Origin: Rhizobiales bacterium 65-79
Lineage (GTDB): Bacteria; Pseudomonadota; Alphaproteobacteria; Rhizobiales; Rhizobiaceae
Direction of reading: 5' to 3'
DNA: 64,000 nt
NCBI GenBank assembly: GCA_001896885.1
Contig: MKRJ01000038.1
Coordinates: 62,001-126,000, forward strand
Part shown: positions 1-8,433 of the stretch, piece after piece
How the letters are laid out: every line of letters begins with the position of its first letter
How positions within the stretch are numbered: the stretch's first letter is position 1
The notes under the pieces: model-generated
Databases searched by the model: none
Seen by the model: only the letters and a program-made list of their open reading frames with translations
What the model was told of the DNA's origin: nothing
Program-made: the position numbers and the translations under genes

Positions 1-618
1 TTTCGAGTTGGCTCCATCGGTCATGAACTCGAACACGCCGCTGCTTTGACTGCCCGCGATGCCGAGCGCGCTGACGAATTGATCTTCTGTCAGGCCCCGA
101 ACGACGCCTGCCACGACGGCCGCCGCGAAAGGACCGCCGAGAGCAGTCGCGTGAAACCCGTTCTTGAAGAACGCTTCTGGAAAGCCTAATCCGATCCGGA
201 TCGCGACTTCCCATCCAAGGGCAACGGCCCACAGGAGCGTCTGGCCATCGGCGTCCTGCTCCTCCGCGGCTGCCAGTGCGGCAGGCACGAGGATGGAGCT
301 GCCGTGCATCACTGCACCGATATGCGTGTCGTCTGCTTCCAGCCCGTGGGCGAGACAGCCATTGAACAGCGCTGCCGCAGGCGCGCTGACGGGTTCGCGG
401 GACCCCAGAGCCGTCGCTGCGCCGGCACCGAAACTCAAGGCCACATTCTCGATGCGCGGCCGATGATGAAGGGTGTGGCCCGCGAGGCAAATGCCGATCG
501 TGTCCAGGACCTGGCAACCGACTGCATCAAGAACCTCACCGGGGGGCTGGACGCCCGAGGCGAAGGCGGCGAAGCGACGCGCCGCCGGGATCGCGGTGTT
601 GGCGAATGCCCCCGACAT
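1..618 (-). CDS. MmgE/PrpD family protein, N-terminal part (runs off left edge)
   Basis: My own reading of the minus strand from the ATG at 618 gives 206 codons with no stop, continuing past the window edge. Family features are GCLAHGLEADDTH near residue 90, then a GFHATA...GPFAAA stretch and a SQSSGVFEFMTDGANSK stretch, all typical of the 2-methylcitrate dehydratase/MmgE fold. The family holds 2-methylcitrate and iminodisuccinate-type dehydratases, epimerases and many enzymes of unknown substrate. The start lies 7 bases past the stop of the upstream amidohydrolase, so it is the last visible gene of a leftward operon with two amidohydrolases and an ABC transporter. The substrate is unknown; a hydro-lyase or isomerase step after amide or ring hydrolysis is an inference. 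The truncation is only the window edge. Confidence 0.85.
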   Translation of the reverse strand, partial: MSGAFANTAIPAARRFAAFASGVQPPGEVLDAVGCQVLDTIGICLAGHTLHHRPRIENVALSFGAGAATALGSREPVSAPAAALFNGCLAHGLEADDTHIGAVMHGSSILVPAALAAAEEQDADGQTLLWAVALGWEVAIRIGLGFPEAFFKNGFHATALGGPFAAAVVAGVVRGLTEDQFVSALGIAGSQSSGVFEFMTDGANSK

Positions 619-625
619 CGTGTCG

Positions 626-1897
626 CTAGGCCCTGAATCCGGCAGCGGGGAGGCCAGCCTTGACGACGAGCGCGATCCTCGCCGCATCCTGGAGGCTTGC
701 GATATCGGTTAGCGGATCACCGTTGAAGAGGAGAAGGTCCGCCCGCTTTCCTTCCTCGATCGTTCCGACCTCATGGTCGAGCTTCAGTGCCTTGGCAGCG
801 ACGGCCGTCGCTGCCAGCAATGCCTCCATCGGGGAAAGTCCGACCCGCGAGAGGAGTTCGATTTCCCGGGCGTTCGCCCCATGGGGGTAGCGGTTTCCGA
901 GATCGGCGCCGGAAGCGATCGGGACACCTTCGTCGCGGCACCGCAGCATGCTTTCTATCCAGAGCGGCTCGTTGACCTTCATTTCCTCGCGCTGTTTGGG
1001 CATAAGGTTCAGCTTCGAGCCCAGTTCGATAACGCTAAAGAGGGTCGAAAGCGTGGGAACGAGAACCGTGTCGCTCTGTGCAAATGCCTTTGCCGTTTCG
1101 GCGTCGATCCGAGTGCCGTGTTCAATTGTGTCCACGCCGGCGTTCAACGAGAACCTTACGGAATCGTACGACTGGGCATGGACGGCGACGGTGCGCCCCC
1201 AGCGATGCGCCTCTTCGACCGCGACGGCGATCTCCTCTTCCGAGAACGTGGTCATCCATGTCCAGGCATAAGGACCGACCTCGACGCCCGACGCCGCGAG
1301 CTTGATGTTGTCCACGCCGTGACGGATCTGGCGTCGAACCTCGGCGCGCATCGCATCGGGGCTGTCGACCCGCCGGCCGAGCCCATGGTCGGAGGTCCAA
1401 TGCGGCGGCAACGTCTCGCCGAGGCCGCCGGTCGGGAAAATGATCTGCCCCGAAGCTATGATGCGGGGACCGGCTACTTTGCCGTCCGCAACGGCATCAC
1501 GCATCGCGACGGCGACGTTTCCAACCGTGCCCACGTCGCGGATCGTCGTATAGCCAGCGTCAAGAACCTTGCGGGCATTGTTGACGGCATTGATCGAGGA
1601 TGTCTCGATGCTGCAGCGATCGACGGCGTCCAGGCTGCGGAAGTCCGTATAGATCAGGTGGGCATGAGCATCTATCAAGCCGGGCAGCAGGGTCATTCCG
1701 TTGCAGTCAACGGAAACCTCCGATGCTTGCACCGGCTCCCGGCCGACGCCGACGATATCCCCGTCGCGAATCCGCACGACAGCCCCCTCGACGGGCTCAC
1801 CGCCGCGCCCGTCGATTAAGCGCGCATTGATCAGTGCCGTGATTTGGCCCGGCTCTCCGAAGACAACTTTTTCGCCTGCTTCCCTGTCCATGGTCAC
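626..1897 (-). CDS. Metal-dependent amidohydrolase (imidazolonepropionase/prolidase-like)
   Basis: A 423-residue amidohydrolase-superfamily TIM-barrel hydrolase. Metal-site features in order: GLIDAHAHL (HxH) near residue 75, DNIKLAASG with the Lys that is often carboxylated, VHAQS, DTIEHG, and GADLGN with the catalytic Asp. A C-terminal beta-sandwich segment follows (EEGKRADLLLFNGDPL). Families of this type hydrolyse dipeptides ending in Pro, Arg or Lys, N-acyl amino acids or cyclic amides, so the substrate cannot be assigned. It overlaps the upstream paralogue by 4 bases, showing translational coupling, and is followed after 7 bases by the MmgE/PrpD gene. There is no signal peptide, so it should be cytoplasmic and act on what the neighbouring ABC transporter imports. 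Confidence 0.85.
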   Translation of the reverse strand: MTMDREAGEKVVFGEPGQITALINARLIDGRGGEPVEGAVVRIRDGDIVGVGREPVQASEVSVDCNGMTLLPGLIDAHAHLIYTDFRSLDAVDRCSIETSSINAVNNARKVLDAGYTTIRDVGTVGNVAVAMRDAVADGKVAGPRIIASGQIIFPTGGLGETLPPHWTSDHGLGRRVDSPDAMRAEVRRQIRHGVDNIKLAASGVEVGPYAWTWMTTFSEEEIAVAVEEAHRWGRTVAVHAQSYDSVRFSLNAGVDTIEHGTRIDAETAKAFAQSDTVLVPTLSTLFSVIELGSKLNLMPKQREEMKVNEPLWIESMLRCRDEGVPIASGADLGNRYPHGANAREIELLSRVGLSPMEALLAATAVAAKALKLDHEVGTIEEGKRADLLLFNGDPLTDIASLQDAARIALVVKAGLPAAGFRA

Positions 1898-3210
1898 GCA
1901 GCCACCAGTTCTTCCAGATCAAGCCAGAGTGTCTTGACGGGATCGAAGGCATCGCCGATGCGACCACGATTAGGCGGCAGTTTTACTTCGCCCCCGCCCT
2001 TCCACATGTATGTGATGCGAGCCTTGTCGCGAAGGATCGAGATGTTCTCGGCCGGATTGCCGTCGATGACGAGGATGTCGGCGGCTTTCCCGACCTGCAA
2101 CGTACCTATGCTGCCTCCACAGCCGATTGCCTCAGCCGCGCTGCTGGTGGCCGATACGATCGCCTGCATGGGACTGAGACCCAGCGCGACGAAATACTCC
2201 AGTTCGATAACCGCATCGGGAACATGCGGAAAGCGGTGCGCCGCGTCGGATCCGAGCGCAATCGTCGCGCCGAGCTTGACCGCGTCCGGTATCATCCGCC
2301 GCGCGGCATCGTACGAATTCCATGCGTCTTCAACGAATTCGGGGTCGGTCGGCGCGCCGTATTTCGGCATGCAGCGGGCGTGGATCCAGGCGATGGTAGG
2401 GCTGAAATATACGCGGGCGTCGCGCATTTCTTCGATCGCGGCCTGGTCCGCAAACTCGGCCGAATGAACGGAGATCGCTCCCGCTCGGACCGCCGAGCGT
2501 ATACCACCGACAGAGTGAGCGTGGGCATGAACCTTACGCCCGAATTTCGCCGCTTCCTCTACTGCAACACGTATTTCCTCATAAGAGAGATCGTCGACAT
2601 CGGGACCACTGTATTTCGACCCGGCTACGCCGCTCGCTGCTACCTTGATCCAGTCGACGCCGCCTTTTACCTGGCGCCTGACCGCACCTCTGACTTCGTC
2701 GGCCCCGTTGACCATCATGCCGAGGCTGGCATGCGTTCGCGCCTCGTGCCAAGGTGGAGTGCTGTCGAGCAGGCCGGCTTCGCCACAGATGATTGCGCCG
2801 GCGGCACGGATTCTCGGCCCCTCGATCAGCCCGGTCGAGATCGCGTCCCGGACCGCGCTGGAGATGAAGCCGCGACAGCCGCCATCGCCGATGGACGTGA
2901 AGCCGCAATGGAGAATCGTCTTTGCGTTAGCAGCAGCGTTGAGGGTGTTGAGCTCGACTGATTCCTTCAGCTCCTGGATCCAGACGTCGGGCTGCCGGCT
3001 GTGATAGCCGATATGGGTATGAGCATCGATCAAGCCTGGCATGACGACTTGGCCGTCAAGATCTATGACGCGGTCGCCCTCGTTTGGCCGAAGCGTGTCC
3101 ACCGACGCTATCTGTGTGACGATGCCATTTTCGAAGGCGAGCGAGATGCGCTTGATCGGATCAGCGCCCGTACCGTCAATCATCGTTCCATTGCGCAAAA
3201 CAGTTTGCAT
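1894..3210 (-). CDS. Metal-dependent amidohydrolase, paralogue of the downstream gene
   Basis: A 438-residue amidohydrolase-superfamily enzyme. It shows GLIDAHTHIGYH (HxH) near residue 60, DWIKVAASGV (candidate carboxylated Lys), HAHAHS, SVHSAEF and LGSDAAHRF with the catalytic Asp, followed by the typical IGTLQVGKAADILVIDG end. It is clearly related to the 626-1897 gene, so the two may act on related substrates or in sequence. It starts 47 bases after the permease stop and overlaps the next gene by 4 bases. As for its partner, prolidase-like, N-acyl or cyclic-amide hydrolysis are all possible. The ATG at 3210 is used because the beta-strand start QTVLRNGTMIDGTG follows at once. Confidence 0.85.
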   Translation of the reverse strand: MQTVLRNGTMIDGTGADPIKRISLAFENGIVTQIASVDTLRPNEGDRVIDLDGQVVMPGLIDAHTHIGYHSRQPDVWIQELKESVELNTLNAAANAKTILHCGFTSIGDGGCRGFISSAVRDAISTGLIEGPRIRAAGAIICGEAGLLDSTPPWHEARTHASLGMMVNGADEVRGAVRRQVKGGVDWIKVAASGVAGSKYSGPDVDDLSYEEIRVAVEEAAKFGRKVHAHAHSVGGIRSAVRAGAISVHSAEFADQAAIEEMRDARVYFSPTIAWIHARCMPKYGAPTDPEFVEDAWNSYDAARRMIPDAVKLGATIALGSDAAHRFPHVPDAVIELEYFVALGLSPMQAIVSATSSAAEAIGCGGSIGTLQVGKAADILVIDGNPAENISILRDKARITYMWKGGGEVKLPPNRGRIGDAFDPVKTLWLDLEELVAA

Positions 3211-3257
3211 TCCCGTCTCTCTCCTTCAACTATGGCTGCCGGTCGGCTCAAGACGAT

Positions 3258-4025
3258 CTATCTTGCCTCGTCCCGGCTCGGCTTCCAGGCGAGCAGCCTT
3301 ATTTCCAGCCGTCTCAAAGCTCCCAGCAACACAAATCCGACAACACCGATCAGAGCTGCCCCGAAGAACATCCGGTCGACGCGGAACTGCCATCGCGCCT
3401 CCTGAATCCTGAAGCCCATGCCGTTGTCCGCAGCCAGCAGTTCGGCCGCAACCAGGACGAAGAAGGCCATGCCGGCGCCCAGTCGGAGGCCTGTAAAGAT
3501 CTCCGGCATCGCCGAGGGCAGACCGATGGTAAAGAATGATGCGCGCTTTTTCGCGCCCAGGCTGCGAGCCGCTCGCATAAGCAACGGATCAGCGTAGCGG
3601 ACGCCCTGATAGGTATTGACATAGATGATGAAGAAGGAAGCAAAGGCGATCATCAGGACCTTGGAGAGTTCGCCAAGGCCGAACCATATGATGAAGATCG
3701 GCAAGAATGCGAGCGGCGGGATAGGCCGCAGGATCTCCAATACAGGATCGATCAAATTCTCGGCGACACGGCTTGTACCCGAGAGGCAGCCGAGGAATAT
3801 CCCCAATACCGCAGCAATCACGAAACCCTCAAATACGCGTATCAGGCTGATCAGGACGTCGCTCGGTACCTTGTCCCTGATGCCCCAGCCCGCCTCGATT
3901 ACTTCGGGTGGGCTGGGTATCATGGCTGGCGGGAAGAATTTCATGTGTTGATTCAGTATAGAGAATCCCCACCATAGCGCGAAAACAAAGGTAACGGAGC
4001 CGACCCGCAGAATTGTATTGCTCAT
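3258..4025 (-). CDS. ABC transporter permease, NitT/TauT (SsuC/TauC) type
   Basis: A 255-residue inner-membrane permease with about six hydrophobic segments. The EAA-type cytoplasmic loop is visible as RAARSLGAKKRASFFTIGLP near residues 150-170, preceded by the LRPIPPLAFLPIFIIWFG segment typical of SsuC/TauC/NitT permeases. It is the third gene of the leftward operon, after the ATPase and the binding protein, and is followed by two amidohydrolases. This placement suggests uptake of a small nitrogen- or sulfur-containing organic compound that the hydrolases then cleave. The family transports sulfonates, nitrate, cyanate, aromatic acids and pyrimidine precursors, so substrate assignment by homology alone is unsafe. 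Confidence 0.88.
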   Translation of the reverse strand: MSNTILRVGSVTFVFALWWGFSILNQHMKFFPPAMIPSPPEVIEAGWGIRDKVPSDVLISLIRVFEGFVIAAVLGIFLGCLSGTSRVAENLIDPVLEILRPIPPLAFLPIFIIWFGLGELSKVLMIAFASFFIIYVNTYQGVRYADPLLMRAARSLGAKKRASFFTIGLPSAMPEIFTGLRLGAGMAFFVLVAAELLAADNGMGFRIQEARWQFRVDRMFFGAALIGVVGFVLLGALRRLEIRLLAWKPSRDEAR

Positions 4026-4089
4026 CGAATCAATATCTCTGTTAGCGAACGTGGCTATGGCGGGGAATAATTTCGCGCGAACCCCGGGT

Positions 4090-5109
4090 TTAGGGGAGAG
4101 TCACGCATTCCGGGCAAACCGCCTTCAACGGCGCCGGATCGATCACCTCCGCGGCTTTGACCGCGCCCCGCAGTTCTCCGAGCTTGAGCAGGTATTCGGA
4201 CTTCGCGTCAAAATCGACACTGAACTGGCTCGGCAGCACGACGCCGGTGTTTATCTTGGCGTAGGTGCTCTTCACGACGTCAGGTGGGATATTGATGACC
4301 TTACCGACCATCTCGGCAGCCTCATCCGGGCTCGACTTGAGAAATTCCGCTGCTTTGGAGAGCGCTCGCAGGATGCCGTCGACTGCCTTCGGCTGGGCAT
4401 CGATAAAATCGGGGCGCGCAAACAGCGCGGCGTAAACTGCGTCGATCTTCTTCTCGCCGGGTTCTCCAGGAATAAAGGACTTTGTCGCCGAGAACATCAC
4501 TTTGCCACCGCGTTGGACGACGTAGCTGGCCCAGGGCTCCCATGTCAGAACCGCATCGACGTTGCCGCGTTCGTAGCCCAGCACGATGTCTTCCGGCTGC
4601 ATATTGACCATCTCGATCTTGCTAAGGTCACAACCGTAGACGGCACAGCCGCGCTCGAGCACGGATACCGACAGCGGGATACGAGTTATGCCGATCTTCT
4701 TGCCTTCCAGATCGGAGGGCTTCGTGATTCCGGATCCATCCCGAACCAGGACCTGCATGATCCCGGAAATGTCGGAGATCTGCGCAAGAATTTTCACCGG
4801 AATGCCGCTGGCGGCCATGGCCATCGGGTTCGTCGACGCCGCGACCGCGATCGGGATCGTTCCTCCGGCCATACCACCCGACAATTCAGAGCCGGACGAC
4901 ACGAACTTCAACGTTACGTCGACGCCGTTCTCCTGAAAGAAACCCTGTTGCTTCGCTATGATCGGCAACGATCCCTGCTGCGCGTCGCGACTGCTCCAAA
5001 GCTCGACGCTCTGTGCCTGGGCAGCAAAGGTCACACCAGCCGTCAGGCCGGCCGCCAGAGCGGCGATCGCCAAATTTTGTCCTGCAACTTTCCAGATATG
5101 TGCTCTCAT
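4090..5109 (-). CDS. ABC transporter substrate-binding protein, NMT1/TauA-like
   Basis: A 339-residue periplasmic binding protein. A signal peptide covers about residues 1-32, with a hydrophobic core (ALAAGLTAGVTFA) ending in AQAQS. The mature part follows the SsuA/TauA/NMT1 pattern: VELWSSRDAQQGSLPIIAKQ, then GFFQENGVDVTLKFVSSG, GMAGGTIPIAV, and IGITRIPLSVSVLERG where NitT/TauT proteins contact ligand. LTWEPWASYVVQRGGKV is a family hallmark. It sits between the ATPase (5166-5927) and the permease (3258-4025), with gaps of 56 and 64 bases. The ligand is unknown. Confidence 0.88.
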   Translation of the reverse strand: MRAHIWKVAGQNLAIAALAAGLTAGVTFAAQAQSVELWSSRDAQQGSLPIIAKQQGFFQENGVDVTLKFVSSGSELSGGMAGGTIPIAVAASTNPMAMAASGIPVKILAQISDISGIMQVLVRDGSGITKPSDLEGKKIGITRIPLSVSVLERGCAVYGCDLSKIEMVNMQPEDIVLGYERGNVDAVLTWEPWASYVVQRGGKVMFSATKSFIPGEPGEKKIDAVYAALFARPDFIDAQPKAVDGILRALSKAAEFLKSSPDEAAEMVGKVINIPPDVVKSTYAKINTGVVLPSQFSVDFDAKSEYLLKLGELRGAVKAAEVIDPAPLKAVCPECVTLP

Positions 5110-5165
5110 ATTACAGCCTCACTTCCCCTTTGTTATCGGCCGGCGCCTTGATCGCTGGGCCGGTT

Positions 5166-5927
5166 TTAAATTGGATTGCTGGCACGCTTTAGAAGCTCGG
5201 AGACCCGCCTGCGGGCTTCCAGAAACTCGTTGCTGTTCTCATCACGGGGCCTCGGTAGGTTGAGCGAGATCACGTCGAGGATCTCACCGGGGTTCGCTTT
5301 CATGACGGCAACTCGATCGCTAAGCAGCGTGGCCTCGTCGATGCTATGCGTGATGAAGAGGATCGTCGTGCCCGTCTTTTCCCAGATGCGCAGGAGCTCG
5401 TCCTGCAGCATTCGCCTTGTCTGGGCGTCGAGCGCGGCGAAAGGCTCGTCCATCAGGAGCATTTCCGGCCGGTTCGCCAGCGCGCGGGCGATCGCCACGC
5501 GCTGTTTCATGCCGCCTGAAAGCTGCTTGGGCCAGGCGTTGGCGAACCCCGCCAGTCCGATCAGGTCAAGAAGCTCGGCGACCCGTGCATCGATGTTTTT
5601 CTTGCTCCAGCCATTTACCTTGGGGCCATAGCTGATGTTTTGCTTTACAGTCATCCATGGGAACAGGGCATGTTCCTGAAACACAACACCACGGTCAGCC
5701 CCAGGTCCGCTTATACTTTCATTGCCAAGCTTGATGGTACCTCCGGAGCAAGAAAGAAAACCTGCCACCATGTTCATCAGGGATGATTTCCCGCAGCCGG
5801 ACGGGCCGACGATGCTTACAAATTCTCCCGCCTTGATCTGGATACTAACGTCCGTCAGGGCGATGACCCGCTCTTTGCCGGAACCATACTCCAGATCGAC
5901 ATTGGCTAGGGTGAGATTGACAGACAT
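5166..5927 (-). CDS. ABC transporter ATP-binding protein, SsuB/TauB type
   Basis: A 253-residue ABC ATPase with Walker A GPSGCGKSS (residues 41-49), Q-loop FQEHALFPW (83-91), signature LSGGMKQR (136-143), Walker B LLMDEP (157-162) and H-loop His near 194. It is the first gene of the leftward operon ATPase-SBP-permease-amidohydrolase-amidohydrolase-MmgE/PrpD. Its start at 5927 faces the M20 hydrolase gene across a shared regulatory region (5928-6131). A GAAGG sequence lies just before the start. It energises the inner-membrane importer; no substrate information lies in the ATPase itself. Confidence 0.9.
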   Translation of the reverse strand: MSVNLTLANVDLEYGSGKERVIALTDVSIQIKAGEFVSIVGPSGCGKSSLMNMVAGFLSCSGGTIKLGNESISGPGADRGVVFQEHALFPWMTVKQNISYGPKVNGWSKKNIDARVAELLDLIGLAGFANAWPKQLSGGMKQRVAIARALANRPEMLLMDEPFAALDAQTRRMLQDELLRIWEKTGTTILFITHSIDEATLLSDRVAVMKANPGEILDVISLNLPRPRDENSNEFLEARRRVSELLKRASNPI

Positions 5928-6071
5928 TCAGCCTTCAACTTCGTTCTTGTAAAGTACCGCATCCCGCAAAACGGCCGCAAAAGCCGCTTGCTTGCCGACA
6001 GGACCGGCACCTTTCATAGACTGCCAGTAACTAGCACGGTATGCAAGCAACTTTTTTCCTATGATCATCTA

Positions 6072-6101
6072 TTGACCATCATGCAAGTCACTTGCATAAG
6101 A
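6072..6101 (+). promoter_or_regulatory. Candidate promoter for the M20 hydrolase gene
   Basis: TTGACC at 6072-6077 matches the -35 consensus at five of six positions. After a 17-base spacer comes CATAAG at 6095-6100, four of six matches to -10. The gene starts at 6132. The palindrome at 6081-6097 fills the spacer and touches the -10 element, where a bound repressor would block RNA polymerase. This is pattern matching only. Confidence 0.45.
6081..6097. promoter_or_regulatory. Perfect palindrome, candidate operator of the XRE-cupin regulator
   Basis: ATGCAAGTCACTTGCAT is an 8-bp perfect inverted repeat around a central C. A further half-site, ATGCAAG, lies at 6041-6047, exactly 40 bases before the ATGCAAG of the palindrome, so the two fall on the same face of the helix. 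The site lies between the divergent ABC operon and the M20 gene. The only regulator nearby is the XRE-cupin protein at 7405-7995. Binding is inferred. Confidence 0.5.
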
Positions 6102-6131
6102 AGGCGGAGAAATCCTTGGGATTCGGGACAA

Positions 6132-7355
6132 ATGTTCAACATAGACGGCGAGCGCCTGTGGGCCTCATTGATGGAGATGAGCGAGGTAGGTCGCCTTCCC
6201 AACGGTGGATGCCGTCGATTGGCTCTGTCCGACGAGGATCGTGCGGCACGAGATCTGTTTGTCAGGTGGTCCACGGAAGCTGGCGCTGAAATACGGTATG
6301 ATTGCTTTGGCAACATCTTCGCGATCCGCGCGGGTACCGAGCCAGATCGGCCGATTATATTGACAGGCAGTCATCTCGATACCCAACCCAGCGGTGGACA
6401 TTTTGATGGTGTGTTCGGCGTCCTGGCTGGAGTGGAAATACTCCGTGCGATGAACGAGAATAATTACCGCACAAACGCTCCGATCTGCGTGGTCAACTGG
6501 ACGAACGAGGAGGGCGTACGCTTCGCACCGGGGCTAACGGGGTCCGGCGGCTTTGCCGGGCGACTGAAGCGTGAGACTGTACTCGACTTGCAGGCGACGG
6601 ACGGAGCCACTTTCGGCGCCGAACTTCGTCGAATCGGCTATGGGGGCGAGTCCTTATCCGGGGAACTCGGCTTCGGCGCCTACATTGAAGCCCATATCGA
6701 GCAGGGCCCGGTGTTGGAGAGCGGGGGCAAGTCCATTGGCATTGTCAGCGGAGTCCAGGGAGTCCGATGGTATGATTTACGCATCAGCGGCGCAGGCAGG
6801 CACGCTGGCACAACGCCCATGAGCGCCCGCAGCGATGCATTCATGGCGGCTGCGGCATTGACCGCTTCGCTACGGACCATGGGCCTCTCTCTCTCAGAAG
6901 AGATAAGATTGACCTTTGGTCGAATCGAGGTCCTTCCCGGCTCTCCAAACACGATCCCAGGTTGCGTCAGCGCGTCGGTTGATCTGCGGCACCCCGACGA
7001 AACCGTCCTTACATGTTTCGAAGAAGCGATGTCGTCGATCGTGGATACGATCGCGGCAGCGGAAAATGTCTCCATTAATTGGCGACGGACGATGGCCGTG
7101 CCGGCTGTCGCTTTTGATGCACGTTGCATTCAGATTCTGGAACAGGCGACGCTTGATTGTGGTTACGAATGGGAAAATTTGACTAGCGGCGCCATGCATG
7201 ACGCAAGCAGTATATCTTTTGTGACGCCGACTGCTATGTTGTTCGTGCCCTGCAGGAACGGTATTAGCCACCACGAATCGGAATGGTCCGAACCTGAGGA
7301 CCTGACTCGCGGCTGCGAAGTCTTGGCAAAAGCCGTGATGCAACTCGCCGCGTAA
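6132..7355 (+). CDS. M20-family Zn hydrolase (hydantoinase/carbamoylase type)
   Basis: A 407-residue amidohydrolase of the N-carbamoyl-L-amino-acid hydrolase/allantoate amidohydrolase group. Visible metal ligands: His81 in TGSHLDTQ, Asp92 in GGHFDGVFG, Glu126-Glu127 in NWTNEEGVRF, His188 in EAHIEQGP, and His near residue 380 in NGISHHESEW. The dimerisation lid carries AGTTPMSARSDA. I prefer the ATG at 6132 to the longer frame from 5988: family homology begins with MFNIDGERLW, and the extra 48 codons cover the promoter and palindrome. It faces the ABC/amidohydrolase operon and is followed by the regulator, so it probably removes a carbamoyl or ureido group in the same pathway. The exact substrate is unknown. 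Confidence 0.85.
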   Translation: MFNIDGERLWASLMEMSEVGRLPNGGCRRLALSDEDRAARDLFVRWSTEAGAEIRYDCFGNIFAIRAGTEPDRPIILTGSHLDTQPSGGHFDGVFGVLAGVEILRAMNENNYRTNAPICVVNWTNEEGVRFAPGLTGSGGFAGRLKRETVLDLQATDGATFGAELRRIGYGGESLSGELGFGAYIEAHIEQGPVLESGGKSIGIVSGVQGVRWYDLRISGAGRHAGTTPMSARSDAFMAAAALTASLRTMGLSLSEEIRLTFGRIEVLPGSPNTIPGCVSASVDLRHPDETVLTCFEEAMSSIVDTIAAAENVSINWRRTMAVPAVAFDARCIQILEQATLDCGYEWENLTSGAMHDASSISFVTPTAMLFVPCRNGISHHESEWSEPEDLTRGCEVLAKAVMQLAA

Positions 7356-7404
7356 GTTGGGTGTCACGTCAGGATTCTATTCAAGGGAATACTTTTAAAC
7401 TCTC

Positions 7405-7995
7405 ATGAGCATTGCAACGGACGGCTCCTATGCGTCGTACCTTGGCGCCAAACTGAAACTCGCTCGGCTGGCGAGAGGGCTCAGCCTTAGGGAGTTATCG
7501 ACTAAGGCCGGCATTACGGAAGGCCACCTTTCAAAGATAGAGAACAACCGGGCTCACCCCTCACTGGCGTCGCTGCATCAGCTCGCCGGGGTTTTAGGCC
7601 TGAATATGAGTGCGCTGTTTGCCGCCGCTGAACACGGCAATTCGCTCATATTCGTTGTTCGCAGCGGCGAACGGCCGAAACTTCATACCGGCCACCGTCG
7701 TGCCAACAACCACATCATTCTTGAGAAACTTGTTCCGTCCGGGCCAGAACAGCTCCTCCAGGTCAACATCCACGTGATTGCGCCAAAAGGGGGCAGCGAG
7801 AAGACCATTAAACATCTTGGCCAGGAATTTGGTTTTGTGCTGGAGGGTATTGTCGAACTGAACGTCGATGATGAGAAGGAGGTCTTGAGCCAGGGAGACT
7901 CGTTCTTCTTCAATTCGGATCTGCCCCACCGCTATACAAATACCAGTGATAGCGTCGCCCGCGTTCTTTGGGTCAATACGCCCCCAACCTTTTGA
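7405..7995 (+). CDS. XRE-family regulator with C-terminal cupin domain
   Basis: A 196-residue two-domain regulator. An XRE helix-turn-helix occupies about residues 10-70 (LSLRELSTKAGITEGHLSKIENN). A cupin_2 barrel covers about 100-190 (GQEFGFVLEGIVEL, then GDSFFFNSDLPHRYTN). Such regulators usually control adjacent catabolic genes and sense a small ligand in the cupin. It follows the M20 gene by 49 bases and is probably co-transcribed with it. The palindrome at 6081-6097 is the best candidate site; I saw no comparable inverted repeat directly upstream of this gene. Confidence 0.85.
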   Translation: MSIATDGSYASYLGAKLKLARLARGLSLRELSTKAGITEGHLSKIENNRAHPSLASLHQLAGVLGLNMSALFAAAEHGNSLIFVVRSGERPKLHTGHRRANNHIILEKLVPSGPEQLLQVNIHVIAPKGGSEKTIKHLGQEFGFVLEGIVELNVDDEKEVLSQGDSFFFNSDLPHRYTNTSDSVARVLWVNTPPTF

Positions 7996-8053
7996 TGATC
8001 ACGAGATTCAAGCCAGACTGAAAGCGACGGGGCCGATAGTCTAGGGATTTACG

Positions 8054-8236
8054 ATGGACCGAAATCATCGAGTCTGGCTGAAACAGGCCGTCGCCGAGCG
8101 CCGAGCCATGCTGGTGCCGGGTGTGATGAATGCACTTGCGGCCCGTATCGCCGACGACATGGGCTTTGAGCGCTCTATGTGACAGGTGCAGGTGTCACAA
8201 ATGCCTATCTGGGCCTGCCTGACGTTGGCCAACTAC
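8054..8236 (+). pseudogene. Remnant of isocitrate lyase/PEP mutase family gene
   Basis: From the ATG at 8054 the first frame reads a PEP-mutase-family N-terminus (LVPGVMNALAARIADDMGFE) and then hits a stop. From 8173 a second frame continues the same protein: LYVTGAGVTNAYLGLPDVG. The switch is best explained by loss of one G around 8171, since GAG-GCG-CTC would restore E-A-L. After about 8236 family similarity ends, so the gene is frameshifted and truncated to about 60 of roughly 290 codons. The family includes carboxyphosphonoenolpyruvate mutase, 2-methylisocitrate lyase and oxaloacetate decarboxylase. It cannot make a working enzyme. Confidence 0.7.
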
Positions 8237-8292
8237 TCATTGGAATGTCTGTAAGCTGGGCGAACCGCAACGACATCCGCCGAATAATGCGT

Positions 8293-8433
8293 CTACTCGC
8301 GAGCCCAGGTCGGGCACGCGCCTCGGAAGCGGTCAGCCATGGCATCGACACCGCGGACGCCGCATAGACATTGCAGGGTAGAGCCAGTGCTCATGACGGA
8401 TGTTTGTTCCTGCCGGCCGATGTAAAGACTTAA
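8293..8433 (-). pseudogene. Remnant of a tyrosine integrase, C-terminal fragment
   Basis: The minus strand encodes LYIGRQEQT...LQCLCGVR...FRGACPTWARE before a stop at 8293. This aligns with residues 313-354 of the intact integrase at 18559-19770 (LFLGTRVKT...IQCLRGIR...FRAAFSTWARE). At DNA level, CTCGCGAGCCCA and nearby ACGCG and CGGAAGC blocks match in the same order. Only the region around the HxxR motif survives; the downstream His and Tyr are missing. It appears to be a decayed second integrase of the same type. Confidence 0.6.
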
